DNA of 64,000 nucleotides from Lysinibacillus contaminans (GCF_001278945.1 NZ_LGRV01000003.1:992001-1056000); one strand, 5' to 3'; counted from the first letter of the stretch, positions 35,401 to 44,490 are shown. The notes: generated by a model from the letters alone, not told the origin. Numbers and translations are program-made.

Positions 35401-35656
35401 TTGTGTGTGCCGTGCAGAAACGGTGACGATATGTATGAAGGCGATTTAACCGAATTAGAAGTGGACGGAGAGATACGTCGCTTTGTAGTACGAATTAAAA
35501 CAGTGGTAAGGGAAATGGTATCCCATCCTTCATTCGATGATGCGACTGCAAAAGTGAAAGTTACTGGGGTTGTTTTTGAATGGATCTCTTCCCTTGTGTG
35601 GATGAAAACGGAGTGCTAGACAACGAAAAGATGGTAATTGTAGGGCATGTTGCTTA
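35401..35656 (+). pseudogene. YopX-like phage protein fragment, frameshifted
   Basis: The frame reads NGDDMYEGDLTELEVDGEIR and REMVSHPSFDD, then shifts near 35585 into LFPCVDENGVLDNEKMVIVG, ending HVA. The joined sequence resembles the C-terminal part of YopX-family phage proteins (DxxGxxxYEGD... VVGN). Its 5' end abuts the truncated integrase, marking the deletion junction. Confidence 0.6.
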
Positions 35657-35658
35657 GC

Positions 35659-35681
35659 AATCGATAAATATTGTGCAGTAA
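35659..35681 (+). repeat. Intergenic motif, copy 4 (ATTGTGCAGTAA)
   Basis: Exact motif copy whose 23-base context matches copy 1 at 686 with one difference, although one lies inside and the other outside the prophage. It precedes the small CxxC gene at 35711. Confidence 0.5.
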
Positions 35682-35710
35682 AAGTAACAAATTGTTGAGG
35701 AAGTAATTAG

Positions 35711-35839
35711 ATGTGTAAGAATTGTAAAATCGACTCTTTAAAAGCTAAGCATTTAAAGGGAAATCCTGGTTCTGAATTTGAATTAATCATTAGTCCTAGT
35801 AGTGGTGAAACCTTTCCTAAATTTAAGAGCTACATGTAA
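35711..35839 (+). CDS. Small CxxC protein, 42 residues
   Basis: An ATG behind TTGAGGAAGTAATTAG opens a 42-codon frame starting MCKNCKIDSLKAKHLKGNPG and ending FPKFKSYM. The CKNC near the N-terminus could bind zinc or form a disulfide; no second pair is present. No family is recognised. The good ribosome binding site argues for translation. Confidence 0.4.
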   Translation: MCKNCKIDSLKAKHLKGNPGSEFELIISPSSGETFPKFKSYM

Positions 35840-35942
35840 TTTACTAAAAAACGAAGGATACGTGAATAAAAAGGAAATCAATCTCAGTTTAGTATATTTT
35901 AATAGATAAATAAACTGAATATCTAGATGATTTAAATATGTT

Positions 35943-36131
35943 TCAGTTCTTTGTTTCATCTTTTCTACTTCTAAATAGTAATAACATGAATAATAAACTT
36001 GCTACCCAAAAAGAATAAAAGATATTTTCGAGCAAAGCCCAATTACCATTATTGAAATAATCCAAAACCGTTGTAATTAAGAATAGTGTTACAAAAAAAG
36101 TAATATATAAGTATTTTCCGAATGTAGTCAA
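35943..36131 (-). CDS. Small membrane protein with two TM segments
   Basis: The 62-residue product has two hydrophobic helices (about residues 6-23 and 36-53) and a charged tail, RSRKDETKN. It starts with TTG behind GAGGTGCTTTAA. Its upstream region (ACCTCAATATGYAT) resembles that of the next minus-strand gene at 36435, so the two small genes may share regulation or a common origin. No family is recognised. Confidence 0.5.
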   Translation of the reverse strand: MTTFGKYLYITFFVTLFLITTVLDYFNNGNWALLENIFYSFWVASLLFMLLLFRSRKDETKN

Positions 36132-36190
36132 TTAAAGCACCTCAATATGCATTTTTTAATAGTGTGTGCAAATTAAGGTTATTTATTCAT

Positions 36191-36228
36191 AAAAAAGCCG
36201 CAGCGTTGGTAGACACTACAGCTCCGGC
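36191..36228 (-). terminator. Terminator of the zinc-ribbon gene
   Basis: Read on the minus strand, GCCGGAGCTGTAGTG and CGCTGCGGC form an imperfect stem followed by TTTTTT. A related hairpin lies at 36479. Confidence 0.6.
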
Positions 36229-36234
36229 ATGAAA

Positions 36235-36435
36235 CTATTTGAACTTATGCAGTTGCTTCACTTTCAACGAAGCTACTTCTCCACAATTCGTACAAATACT
36301 CAAAATTAGTGGTGAACTCGAAAGATTGATCCTATCGATTCTAATAGGTCTTACATTTGAATAAGGACCGCCTAATTCACCTTGTGCAAAGGAATCATTA
36401 CCACATCTTTTACAAACTAGTTTATCTAATTCCAT
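36235..36435 (-). CDS. Zinc-ribbon protein, 66 residues
   Basis: The product carries two CxxC pairs, VCKRCGNDSF near the start and SICTNCGEV near the end, joined by a GPYSNVRPIRIDRIN linker: a compact zinc ribbon. Such proteins are common in Bacillales phages, where they may bind nucleic acid or act as small adaptors. A ribosome binding site (GAGGTGG) and a TATAAT-like element lie upstream on the minus strand. The target is unknown. Confidence 0.6.
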   Translation of the reverse strand: MELDKLVCKRCGNDSFAQGELGGPYSNVRPIRIDRINLSSSPLILSICTNCGEVASLKVKQLHKFK

Positions 36436-36478
36436 TAAACCACCTCAATATGTATTTTATGTAAATTATAACATAAAA

Positions 36479-36509
36479 GAAAAGCCGCAGCGTTTGCAGA
36501 CGCTACAGC
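36479..36509 (-). terminator. Hairpin upstream of the zinc-ribbon gene
   Basis: CCGC..AGCGT/ACGCT..GCGG stem with a T-rich minus-strand tail, leading directly into the promoter of the 36235 gene. It resembles the 36191 hairpin and probably arose by duplication. Confidence 0.5.
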
Positions 36510-36582
36510 GGATTGATTGATTCATACCCTTCGAGTTGTATTGACATTAGCATTATACCACAACGTAGGAGGGCAAACCTAT

Positions 36583-37005
36583 ATGGGAAAACAAGGGCAA
36601 ACAGAATTAAATCGTTATCAGCTGGACAAGGCAATCAAAAAGTATCACGACAACATGTGTAAGTACATGAGAATGAAGGATGAACTAGATTCATTAACGG
36701 CAGCAGCATCAACAGCACAATATGGTATTGAGGCAACTATGCCTAAAGCAGTAGGGGGAACAAGTGATCCAGTACATGCACATGTTCAAATTCGAGCAGC
36801 ACGTGAAGTACGTATTAACAAGACTAAGATTGAATTGCTGATGGTGCAAAATCTAATAGAAAAGGTAACTGGTGACATTGAGCAAGAAGTGCTTTATTGG
36901 CTGTTAGAAGGCATGCTCTTCCGTTGGATTGGGGCAAAACTAAATATGAGTCATACGAGTGTACAGCGAGTGAGAGAGCGTATTTTGGATATGATGATGG
37001 AATAA
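36583..37005 (+). CDS. Phage sigma-like / RinA-type regulator
   Basis: The 140-residue product is helical with a C-terminal helix-turn-helix (WLLEGMLFRWIGAKLNMSHT, then SVQRVRERIL), like the sigma-70-region-4-type regulators that activate late genes in Firmicute phages. The ATG at 36583 follows TAGGAGG. It lies before the structural module but is separated from it by many small genes. It is probably the last surviving regulator of this prophage. Confidence 0.55.
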   Translation: MGKQGQTELNRYQLDKAIKKYHDNMCKYMRMKDELDSLTAAASTAQYGIEATMPKAVGGTSDPVHAHVQIRAAREVRINKTKIELLMVQNLIEKVTGDIEQEVLYWLLEGMLFRWIGAKLNMSHTSVQRVRERILDMMME

Positions 37006-37010
37006 GGAGA

Positions 37011-37043
37011 AGGCCATTTTCTTTTAAAGTAGAAAATGGCCTT
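37011..37043. terminator. Bidirectional intrinsic terminator
   Basis: AAGGCCATTTTC/GAAAATGGCCTT stem between converging genes at 37005 and 37060. Confidence 0.8.
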
Positions 37044-37059
37044 TATAGAATTGTGTATT

Positions 37060-37824
37060 TTAATTTGAAGAACCTTCATCTTTGTTTATTAAATTAAACC
37101 CATAATTAATTTGCACACAAATATATGCAACTATCACGGTAAGGGAAGGTATTAATATCTTGTAGCTTGGGCTTTCTATGTATTCGTTAAATGAATTATT
37201 TATGTCTTCCGGGTTAGAAACAGTAAATGCGGCAGTTGCGGCTGTATCACCTAGTACTACTATGGTAATTATAGAAGACAGTATGCTGAATATTTTTTGC
37301 ATATCATACTTCTTGTAGATGGTTTTAATATTTTTCTTGCTGGGCTTAAAGAATTTTCTATTCATTGCAATGTAACTGAATGATAAATTTACAACTATAA
37401 CAAATAGCGAAGTTGAAACAATACTAAGCACTAAAAAATAATGCGGAGATAATTCAGTGTTTACTAAAATTGTGATACAAATTACAAAAGTGCAAATTAT
37501 TAAGATGAAAATTTTAAATAATTCTATAAAGCAATAACAAGATGTTTTGAAAATATCAAAATAATGATCCATTGAATTTGGCTTAGCTAATTGTTCCTTT
37601 TCAAAAAGTATATGTTGGAACCATGAAAGTACAAAATAAGCTATCAAACAAAGAATAGTGCTTGAAATTAACCCGGAAATTAGATTTTCCATTAGATTTA
37701 AAGTGTTTTTCACAATTGTCTGCCAATTGAAAAATAATAAAGTGGAAAATGAGAGGCATATTATGATGAGAACTATAATTGTAACTAGTAATTCATTTTT
37801 TATTTCTTGTTTCGTCTGATTCAT
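37060..37824 (-). CDS. Multi-spanning membrane protein of unknown function
   Basis: The 254-residue product has about six predicted membrane segments (around residues 13-32, 48-66, 98-118, 128-150, 178-200 and 222-240), with a basic cytoplasmic loop FFKPSKKNIKTIYKKYD. I recognise no family. It lies on the minus strand inside the prophage, against the direction of the structural genes, as lysogenic cargo often does. Exclusion of other phages is one possibility, but nothing in the sequence proves it. Confidence 0.5.
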   Translation of the reverse strand: MNQTKQEIKNELLVTIIVLIIICLSFSTLLFFNWQTIVKNTLNLMENLISGLISSTILCLIAYFVLSWFQHILFEKEQLAKPNSMDHYFDIFKTSCYCFIELFKIFILIICTFVICITILVNTELSPHYFLVLSIVSTSLFVIVVNLSFSYIAMNRKFFKPSKKNIKTIYKKYDMQKIFSILSSIITIVVLGDTAATAAFTVSNPEDINNSFNEYIESPSYKILIPSLTVIVAYICVQINYGFNLINKDEGSSN

Positions 37825-38419
37825 TATTTCTCTCCCTAATATAAAATTGTAATTATTTACATATCTATTTTATATCCAATGCGCCAAGTGTTACAACTGT
37901 TACAAATGTGCCAGATGTTCCAAACGTTTCTTTTTTGACTGGTTGAAATGTAAAATGAAGGGGAGGTTGGTCAGGTAAATGTTTTTTCTTTTGATCTTTA
38001 TAATTACTAGATTTTTGAGAAAGACAGACCGACGACCGACCCGCGCCCCATAAACTTGTTCAGGGCAAGACATACATGGCCGGCCCATATTTTTTAAGAG
38101 ATTAGGTATCTTAATAATATAAAGGTTAAAAGGAGTGGTTTATATGTGAACTTCGTCCACTTTCCATTTTATTCAGTTAAACTTTCCAAAGTGCACGGAT
38201 TCGCACTAACACAATTCGCTTTGCAATAATACACGGGCAGCTCTACGTGACTCAGAAGTGGGCTATCGACAGTTTTACCACAATTAAATAATAGACGAAT
38301 GAAAGCCTTACACCTAGCACGGTAAGGCTTTTTATTATGACAAAGAATTTGCATACCATCTCTTTTTGGTCATAATGTATAATTAAAATGAAATAATCCT
38401 AATTAGGAAGGAGTTGGAT
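37825..38419. other. Gene-poor stretch with a GC-rich patch
   Basis: A GC-rich block at 38028-38090 stands out from its AT-rich surroundings. Its minus strand reads MGRPCMSCPEQVYGARVGRR, which may be a fragment of a foreign coding sequence. The rest shows no gene with a ribosome binding site, only a terminator at 38302. Confidence 0.35.
38302..38334 (+). terminator. Intrinsic terminator
   Basis: AAGCCTTAC/GTAAGGCTT stem and TTTTATT, without a surviving gene directly upstream. Confidence 0.7.
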
Positions 38420-38602
38420 ATGGGGATGTCGGAAGAATCCGTATTGATTTTATTATCGCTAGTTTTATTAATAGGATTAACACTACGATGGATAAGAATC
38501 ATAAAAGTGAATAGCAATATTCAAGTTGAACAAAATAAAGAAATTATCGAGCTTTTAAAAAAGAACAGTCGAGATAAAGATGAAATCAAAATAAACGAAT
38601 AA
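38420..38602 (+). CDS. Small single-TM protein
   Basis: The product of about 60 residues has one N-terminal membrane helix (SVLILLSLVLLIGLTLRWI) and a hydrophilic helical tail rich in Lys and Glu. The ATG at 38420 lies six bases after AAGGAG. The topology recalls small phage membrane proteins, but no family is recognised. A terminator follows. Confidence 0.45.
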   Translation: MGMSEESVLILLSLVLLIGLTLRWIRIIKVNSNIQVEQNKEIIELLKKNSRDKDEIKINE

Positions 38603-38631
38603 TACATATATAGATTCATTTAATGTTAGTT

Positions 38632-38654
38632 TAACATCCTACGGGGTGTTTTTA
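38632..38654 (+). terminator. Intrinsic terminator
   Basis: AACATCC/GGGGTGTT stem around TAC, followed by TTTTATTTT. Confidence 0.65.
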
Positions 38655-38795
38655 TTTTGATTTGAAAACTGCATCAAACAGTCATTTTAAAAATGTGTTA
38701 GGAAGCAATCATAAGAGTGTAAGTCATTATAAGACACGAATGACTTGTTTGGTGTTGTTTTGAGGACAGAACAAAATCAGAATGAGGTGAGGACG

Positions 38796-38945
38796 ATGAA
38801 TCATGTATTGCAGTGCGAAAATTGTGAACGACCAGCTCCAATCATTAGTAAGAAGCATGTGCGTACGATTGTCGGAAATGAGACTGAGAAAAAGACAGTT
38901 CCTAATGTAATGCGTGTGCGGGTGGGACGATTAAACTTATCGTGA
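38796..38945 (+). CDS. Short CxxC protein, possibly truncated
   Basis: The 49-residue product begins MNHVLQCENCERPAPIISKK; the CENC is a half zinc ribbon. The rest is basic (VRTIVGNETEKKT, VMRVRVGRLNLS). The start follows GAGGTGAGGACG. A missing second Cys pair suggests truncation. It lies in the small-gene run before the tail module. Confidence 0.4.
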   Translation: MNHVLQCENCERPAPIISKKHVRTIVGNETEKKTVPNVMRVRVGRLNLS

Positions 38946-39043
38946 GATTTTTAAAAATATAAAAAATACTGGTCTTGTTCGGAAATTTAGAAGGACTTTC
39001 CATTTTTGTGTCGAACAGTGACATAAAGAGGGAGGTGATTTGA

Positions 39044-39499
39044 ATGACTGAATTAGATCAAACGAATAGTTCGGGTCATAATATTTTTATTAGTGATTTA
39101 ATCGAAGCCACGAGAGGGAAAGATCAAGTATTGAAAAAATTTATTAGTAAACAATTATACATAAAGAAATCCCCTTTTGGCATTGAAAGGATAAACAAAA
39201 ATATAGATTTTTTGAAAACTTTGGATTCGACCCAACAAGCATTAATTATAGGGAGGGCTGCGGATTTTAAAGAATCTAACGACCCTTCAAAATATTTCCC
39301 TGTAATACTAGCTATTTTTGGATTTATTATTTCTCTTTATAAACTACTAGACGAGTTCACTGGCACTATTATTTTTTCGTTTATGGTGACCTTGGTAATA
39401 GCAATCTATTTCACTTTTCTAATGATTCGTGCTTTTTCAACATATCCAATAGCTGTATATTTTCATTCTTTAGTAACGAATATAAAATTTGAAAAATAG
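39044..39499 (+). CDS. Membrane protein with soluble N-terminal domain
   Basis: The 151-residue product has a helical soluble part (residues 1-85) and two C-terminal membrane helices (YFPVILAIFGFIISLYKLL and IIFSFMVTLVIAIYFTFLMI). Its ATG follows a strong GGGAGGTGATTTGA site and a terminator follows the stop, so it forms its own transcription unit, like a phage moron. No family is recognised. Confidence 0.5.
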   Translation: MTELDQTNSSGHNIFISDLIEATRGKDQVLKKFISKQLYIKKSPFGIERINKNIDFLKTLDSTQQALIIGRAADFKESNDPSKYFPVILAIFGFIISLYKLLDEFTGTIIFSFMVTLVIAIYFTFLMIRAFSTYPIAVYFHSLVTNIKFEK

Positions 39500-39503
39500 T
39501 TTT

Positions 39504-39528
39504 AAGCATCTCTACGGAGGTGCTTTTT
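39504..39528 (+). terminator. Intrinsic terminator
   Basis: AGCATCTC/GGAGGTGCT stem around TAC then TTTTTC. Confidence 0.75.
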
Positions 39529-39733
39529 CTACGCCTAAAAATAAAAAAAGCAATTAGCATAATGGGGTGACAGCAAAAACATGTTAAGGAGTTACCTTCT
39601 AGTTCGGGGTATGATGGAGTGGGGGGAATTCAAATGAATGAAAAAGTTACTTTGATTTTATCAATACCCCTGCAATTATAGTCGCAACTTGCTCGCTATC
39701 TCCTAAGATTACTAGACATGAGGAGGGATGAAT

Positions 39734-40258
39734 TTGAGGAAAATTAGTATTATTTTTGCGTCAATATTGTTACTGATCATTAGTGCTTGTTCTGCCGAGA
39801 GTAGTAAAGATAGTCAAAAAACTGAACCTATTATCGACGCGACAAAATTTAGTAGAATTAGCAGTGCTCAGTTGATTGAAATTATGGGGGAACCTGAATA
39901 TGTAGATGAGTATAATTGGTTGGTACCATCGACAGGGAAGGAAATACCGGCGAAAACATATATTTACGAAGGAAATAAATATGAATTTATGGTAATCGAG
40001 GACGCGGTCACAAGAATGAGCATTTATTCTGGAACATATATGGGATATGATGATACATCATTTGAATTTAAGAATGATGAAGATCTTTTTTCTATGTTTA
40101 ATATCCAACCAAGCGACGATTTAAAAAAAGTTGCTGATACTGGTGCAGCATTAAGATTTACGCCAGTTTCAGAAAAAGTTGCAGAATTGTGGGTTCTTGA
40201 AATTGAAAAAAATAACTTTGGTATTGCAAAAATCACATATAACTTGAATTACTATTAA
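39734..40258 (+). CDS. Prophage-carried lipoprotein
   Basis: The product of about 174 residues starts with TTG at 39734, seven bases after AGGAGGG; an ATG at 39728 is too close to that site. The signal RKISIIFASILLLIISAC ends in a lipobox Cys. The mature domain includes LIEIMGEPEYVDEYNW and PAKTYIYEGNKYEFMVI, reminiscent of small BLIP/SmpA-like folds, but this is only an impression. As a self-contained unit with its own terminator it looks like lysogenic cargo placed on the cell surface. Confidence 0.6.
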   Translation: MRKISIIFASILLLIISACSAESSKDSQKTEPIIDATKFSRISSAQLIEIMGEPEYVDEYNWLVPSTGKEIPAKTYIYEGNKYEFMVIEDAVTRMSIYSGTYMGYDDTSFEFKNDEDLFSMFNIQPSDDLKKVADTGAALRFTPVSEKVAELWVLEIEKNNFGIAKITYNLNYY

Positions 40259-40280
40259 GCACCTACTAGGTGCTTTTTCT
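40258..40280 (+). terminator. Intrinsic terminator just before the tape-measure gene
   Basis: AGCACCTA/TAGGTGCT perfect palindrome followed by TTTTTC. The tape-measure gene begins at its edge, so the tail operon now seems to lack an upstream promoter gene. Confidence 0.7.
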
Positions 40281-40281
40281 T

Positions 40282-42822
40282 ATGCCCAGAAAGAAGGTGA
40301 GAGCCATTTCAGTACGTACAACTATGACCTTAACAGACCGCATGACAGGTACTTTGCAAAAGATGATGAAAGCAATGAATAGTACAATTCGAGCGATGGA
40401 ACAGATGCATACCGCATCAAACAGAGCAGGTGATATGCGTAGTTTACAGCGAGCTAGGCGTGATATAGAGAGTGCTAGTGCATCTTTTGAACGATTAAGA
40501 GCAAGTGCAAGGTTAGCAGGAAGTGAAGGGCAGAACGCTGGTGCTAGGTTGCGAAATGGCTTAAATAGTGTTCGGGATAGCGCGAATTCAGCCACCAGTA
40601 GCGTACGCACATTGTTAAATAGTCTTTTGGGATTTGCAGCTGCGTACTTATCTATCCAAGGTATTGTCAATGGTTTCAATAAATTTACTCAGGCTTCGGA
40701 TAACTACTCTAACACGAATGCTCGTTTATCAAATATTAATGATGGTCTTCAAACACAAGCTGAATTGCAAGACAAGATTTATAGAGCCTCACAGCGAAGT
40801 TTGAGTTCGTACAACGATACTGCAGCGAGTGTGGCAAAGTTGAATCTCTTAGCAGGTAAGTCTTTCGCTAGCAATGATGAAGCAATTCGCTTTTCAGAAT
40901 TAATGAATAAATCGTTCTCGGTATCAGGTGCTTCTACACAAGAGAAACAAGCAGGGATGTATCAATTGACGCAGGCTATGGCAGCGGGACGACTTCAAGG
41001 TGATGAGTTCCGTTCTATTACAGAAAATGCACCGTTGTTAGCGCAGGCAATTGCAGACGCAACTGGAGTTGGGATGGAAGGGCTAAAAGAGATGAGCTCT
41101 GAAGGAACTATTACAGCAGATATTATCAAAACATCTTTATTCAAAGCTGCCAAAGATATTGAAGAGAAATTCAAAAACATGCCATTAACATTTGCTGATG
41201 CAATGACTGTGTTTAATAACTGGGCACAAAAAGCGTTTGAACCGATGTTTATTCGATTCAGACAATTCGTTAATTCTGATGCATTTGGCGTATTAGCCGG
41301 TCATGCAATGATATTTGTAAATCTTTTCGTATCTGGTTTATCACTTGTATTTGATGCATTAGAAATGATGTACAACACAATCGGGGCTGTGGGGCAATTT
41401 ATGTATAATAACGCTGCATGGGTGGTTCCAATTCTAGTTGTAATGGCAGTTGTTTTAGGTTCTATCGTAGCTATTTTGATGACTAAATATGCAGTTTTAG
41501 GATTGATTAGGACTGCAACACTTGCATGGGCAGCAGCTCAATGGGTGGTAGATGCTGCTTACTTAGCTAGTCCTATTACGTGGGTCATAATCGCGATAAT
41601 TGCGGTTATCGTTTTGGTCGTTACCGCAATGATTATGTGGGGTGAACAAACAGCAACAGTAGTTGGCTTTGTCGCTGGAATATTTGGTGCGTTAGGAGCA
41701 TTTATCTTCAATGTTTTTGCTAACATTGCAAACTTCCTAACAATCTTTGCTGAATTCTTCATCAATCTATTTATTGATCCAGTGTATGCCGTGAAGAAAT
41801 TATTTTATGACTTAGTAATGATGGTTGTTGATAACATGTCTGCAATGGCAGGTAGTTTTGATAGTGCTGCAACGGTTTTAGGTAATGCCTTTGTATCTGG
41901 AGCAAATATTGCAATTAAAGCAGTAAACGGATTAATTAATTTACTCAACAAAATACCTGGTGTTGATATCGGTACTGTGGGTGAGCTACAGACTGGTAAA
42001 TCCAACGTCGTCACAAAGCATTGGCAAAACTTCGCTGCTAACCTTAAAGCTCCAACTAGCGATAAAAACGTAGTGAACTTATCTAAGACTAATCTTATGA
42101 GCATGCCTGATGCATTTAATAAGGCGAATGAATGGGCTTATAACGGTACGATGAAGGCTGCTGATACAATGAGTGGTCTTGTAGATAAAGCTAAGGGTCT
42201 AGCTGGTTTAGGTAAAGACTCTAACAATAAAGAGAATCCATTTAGTGATACTGCTAGTTTAATGGATAACGTAGTAAATACAGCACCTTCAGAGTCAGGT
42301 CTTGGTAAAAGTGCTGATAAAGATAACAAACTTAAAGGTGGAAAATTGGATACGGTCGGTAAGATTGAAGATAAAATCAATCTAGCAGACGAATATCTAG
42401 AATTATTTAAGGATATTGCAGAGGGAAAAGCGATTAACAATATCGTGTCATTAACACCGAATTTACAGGTCAACAACACCTTTGAGGACACTGCAGGTAG
42501 TGTATTAAGTAAAGTCCTGAATAAGATTGGTGACTTATCAAATGTTGGTGGTTATGCTGCAAAGTTGAATGACTTTGTTTCGCAATCATTAAACGCACCA
42601 TCTAGAGATGATGTTGTGGTGTCTAAAGAGGTGCGTGAGAAGGTTGCAGCTTCACCTATCATGAACAATAGCAAGACGGTTGTTCAACATGTCAAGAGTG
42701 AGCCTAAGTTCTACTTCACAGGCGATATAAATGAAAAAGTGGACGTTGAAGATGTTGTGAAAGCCATTACGCAAGGACTTAAAGATGAACAAGGTCGTTC
42801 AGTAGAGGGGGTTTACGGATGA
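40282..42822 (+). CDS. Phage tail tape measure protein
   Basis: The product of about 846 residues sets tail length. The tape-measure domain is seen in QAGMYQLTQAMAAGRLQGDE, FRSITENAPLLAQAIADATG and EGTITADIIKTSLF (about residues 215-300). Several membrane-like helices lie in the middle (residues 360-530), and the ends are helical. The start is uncertain: the ATG at 40282 lies next to a terminator, a GTG lies at 40297, and an AAGGTGA site is best spaced to an ATT at 40306. It opens the PBSX-like order tape measure, LysM protein, hub, baseplate, fibre. Capsid, sheath and tube genes that should precede it are missing. Confidence 0.85.
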   Translation: MPRKKVRAISVRTTMTLTDRMTGTLQKMMKAMNSTIRAMEQMHTASNRAGDMRSLQRARRDIESASASFERLRASARLAGSEGQNAGARLRNGLNSVRDSANSATSSVRTLLNSLLGFAAAYLSIQGIVNGFNKFTQASDNYSNTNARLSNINDGLQTQAELQDKIYRASQRSLSSYNDTAASVAKLNLLAGKSFASNDEAIRFSELMNKSFSVSGASTQEKQAGMYQLTQAMAAGRLQGDEFRSITENAPLLAQAIADATGVGMEGLKEMSSEGTITADIIKTSLFKAAKDIEEKFKNMPLTFADAMTVFNNWAQKAFEPMFIRFRQFVNSDAFGVLAGHAMIFVNLFVSGLSLVFDALEMMYNTIGAVGQFMYNNAAWVVPILVVMAVVLGSIVAILMTKYAVLGLIRTATLAWAAAQWVVDAAYLASPITWVIIAIIAVIVLVVTAMIMWGEQTATVVGFVAGIFGALGAFIFNVFANIANFLTIFAEFFINLFIDPVYAVKKLFYDLVMMVVDNMSAMAGSFDSAATVLGNAFVSGANIAIKAVNGLINLLNKIPGVDIGTVGELQTGKSNVVTKHWQNFAANLKAPTSDKNVVNLSKTNLMSMPDAFNKANEWAYNGTMKAADTMSGLVDKAKGLAGLGKDSNNKENPFSDTASLMDNVVNTAPSESGLGKSADKDNKLKGGKLDTVGKIEDKINLADEYLELFKDIAEGKAINNIVSLTPNLQVNNTFEDTAGSVLSKVLNKIGDLSNVGGYAAKLNDFVSQSLNAPSRDDVVVSKEVREKVAASPIMNNSKTVVQHVKSEPKFYFTGDINEKVDVEDVVKAITQGLKDEQGRSVEGVYG

Positions 42823-43523
42823 CGACAGGCATTTATCTAAGTGCTAAAAACGATGCAGAAGGTTTTCGTATTCCTGTAAATCCTCCTGATCTACCTTTTA
42901 AAAATACTGCTGATGGTGAAGAATTTAGTATTGCTAAAACAGGTTCCGTGAATGTACCTAAACCAATGAAACTAACGGAATTCGCATTTTCATCATTTTT
43001 CCCAGCAAGTGATACGCATTACGCCGAGACTCAATTTGTCGAACCTAAAAAATATATTGATCAAATTAACAAGTGGATGGCCGAAGAAACGGTTATTCGC
43101 TTTATTTATGTTGGTGGTTCTTTTTCGATTAACGGCCTGGTTACGATTGAGAGTTTTGAAGCGAAGGATCAGTTTGGCACTGCAGATGTTGACTATTCTA
43201 TAGCGTTCAAAAAATATGTGCCTTTTGGATTTGAAAAAATGGAGCTTGTAAAAAAGAAAATCCAGGCTGTTCAGTCCGCTGATAAAAAGGCAACAGAACA
43301 GGTTGTGAAAAAGGAAGCCCCTAGAGAAAATCCCAAGCCAGTACCACAAACGTATAGCTTGGTGAAAGGAGACTCTCTTTGGAAAATTGCTCAAAAGTAC
43401 ACAGGGAATGGCGCTAACTATAAAGCATTGCAGTCGTTGAATGGCATTAAGGACAGTGATTTACGTAAATTGCCAATTGGCTTAAAAGTGAAAATACCAC
43501 CTGAATGGACAGCTAAGAAATGA
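42819..43523 (+). CDS. xkdP: Tail assembly LysM protein (XkdP-like)
   Basis: The 234-residue product begins with a phage tail domain (IYLSAKNDAEGFRIPVNPPD) and ends with a LysM peptidoglycan-binding module (YSLVKGDSLWKIAQKYTG then LPIGLKVKIPPEW). This is the XkdP arrangement of PBSX, at or near the tail hub where it contacts cell wall. The ATG overlaps the tape-measure stop by four bases, indicating translational coupling. Confidence 0.85.
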   Translation: MTTGIYLSAKNDAEGFRIPVNPPDLPFKNTADGEEFSIAKTGSVNVPKPMKLTEFAFSSFFPASDTHYAETQFVEPKKYIDQINKWMAEETVIRFIYVGGSFSINGLVTIESFEAKDQFGTADVDYSIAFKKYVPFGFEKMELVKKKIQAVQSADKKATEQVVKKEAPRENPKPVPQTYSLVKGDSLWKIAQKYTGNGANYKALQSLNGIKDSDLRKLPIGLKVKIPPEWTAKK

Positions 43524-43533
43524 GGTGACAGGT

Positions 43534-44490
43534 ATGGAAGTTCTAATCGATAATCGTGACGGAAATATTTATGAAGTACCTATTACCTCAGTTAGTTGGA
43601 AAACAGAAAAAACAGGTAAGGCATCGGAATTAAACGTCACTTTGCTAAATCCAGATCCGATAAAGGATGAAGTTGTATCTGGTGCAATCGTGCGAGTTAC
43701 TGATGGTGTTCATAAAATTTTTTATGGTTATTCATTTAAAGCAGGGTTTGGCAAAAACAGCGAATTTAAAGTTACGGCCTACGATCAGTTGAAGTACTTA
43801 ATGTACAACGACACTTATGTAATTCCCTCGATGTCAGCTGAGTCAGCTATAGCTCGTATTTGCGGGCAAGCGAATTTAACGCTTAGTAAATCAGCAAGCA
43901 CAGGGTTTGTAGCGCCAGGAATGGTTGAAGAAGATAAAAAGGCATTAGATGTCATTATGAAATATATCGACTCTGCAATTGTTGCGACCAATCAGAGCTT
44001 TGTATTCATGGATGATTTCGGGTCACTTGGTTTGCACAATATCAGTGATCTCGTTATCCCACCTACAGAATTTTATATAGGTGAGGAAAGTCTTTTATAC
44101 GACTTTGATTATTCAGTGTCTATCGAGGATGCGTATAACAGGATTAAATTAGTTGTAGATGACAAAGAGGCTTCTAAACGAAAGGTCTTTATTGCGCAGG
44201 ACAGCGGTAATATCGCAAAGTGGGGGCAACTACAGTACTACAAAAAAGTAGACGAAAATATGACACCTGCCCAAGTTGAAAGTCTGTTAGATACTCTACT
44301 AGCTGTTCACAATAAAGAAAAGAAAGAATTGTCATTGAAGTGTTTAGGTGACTGGCGAGTGCGCGCTGGTAAGATGGTCTTTATTTATATTGAAAAATTA
44401 GGGCTGAAACAATTGTTTTTAGTGGAAACTTGCACACAAGATTGGTCACCGAAAGTGCATACAATGAGCTTAGAATTGAAGGTGGTTTAA
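43534..44490 (+). CDS. xkdQ: Tail hub protein (XkdQ-like)
   Basis: The 318-residue product matches the XkdQ/gpD-like hub family in size, position and motifs: ISVSWKTEKTGKASELN-like start (here ITSVSWKTEKTGKASELNV), FYGYSFKAGF, and the C-terminal WRVRAGKMVFIYIEKLGLKQ. It forms the central hub under the tail tube. The ATG at 43534 follows GAGGTGACAGGT. The stop overlaps the start of the next gene. Confidence 0.82.
   Translation: MEVLIDNRDGNIYEVPITSVSWKTEKTGKASELNVTLLNPDPIKDEVVSGAIVRVTDGVHKIFYGYSFKAGFGKNSEFKVTAYDQLKYLMYNDTYVIPSMSAESAIARICGQANLTLSKSASTGFVAPGMVEEDKKALDVIMKYIDSAIVATNQSFVFMDDFGSLGLHNISDLVIPPTEFYIGEESLLYDFDYSVSIEDAYNRIKLVVDDKEASKRKVFIAQDSGNIAKWGQLQYYKKVDENMTPAQVESLLDTLLAVHNKEKKELSLKCLGDWRVRAGKMVFIYIEKLGLKQLFLVETCTQDWSPKVHTMSLELKVV

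Noticed and set aside
37900..38088. Minus-strand frame MGRPCMSCPEQVYGARVGRR as a gene
   Set aside because: No ribosome binding site; only the first 20 codons lie in the GC-rich patch and the rest is low-complexity AT-rich sequence.
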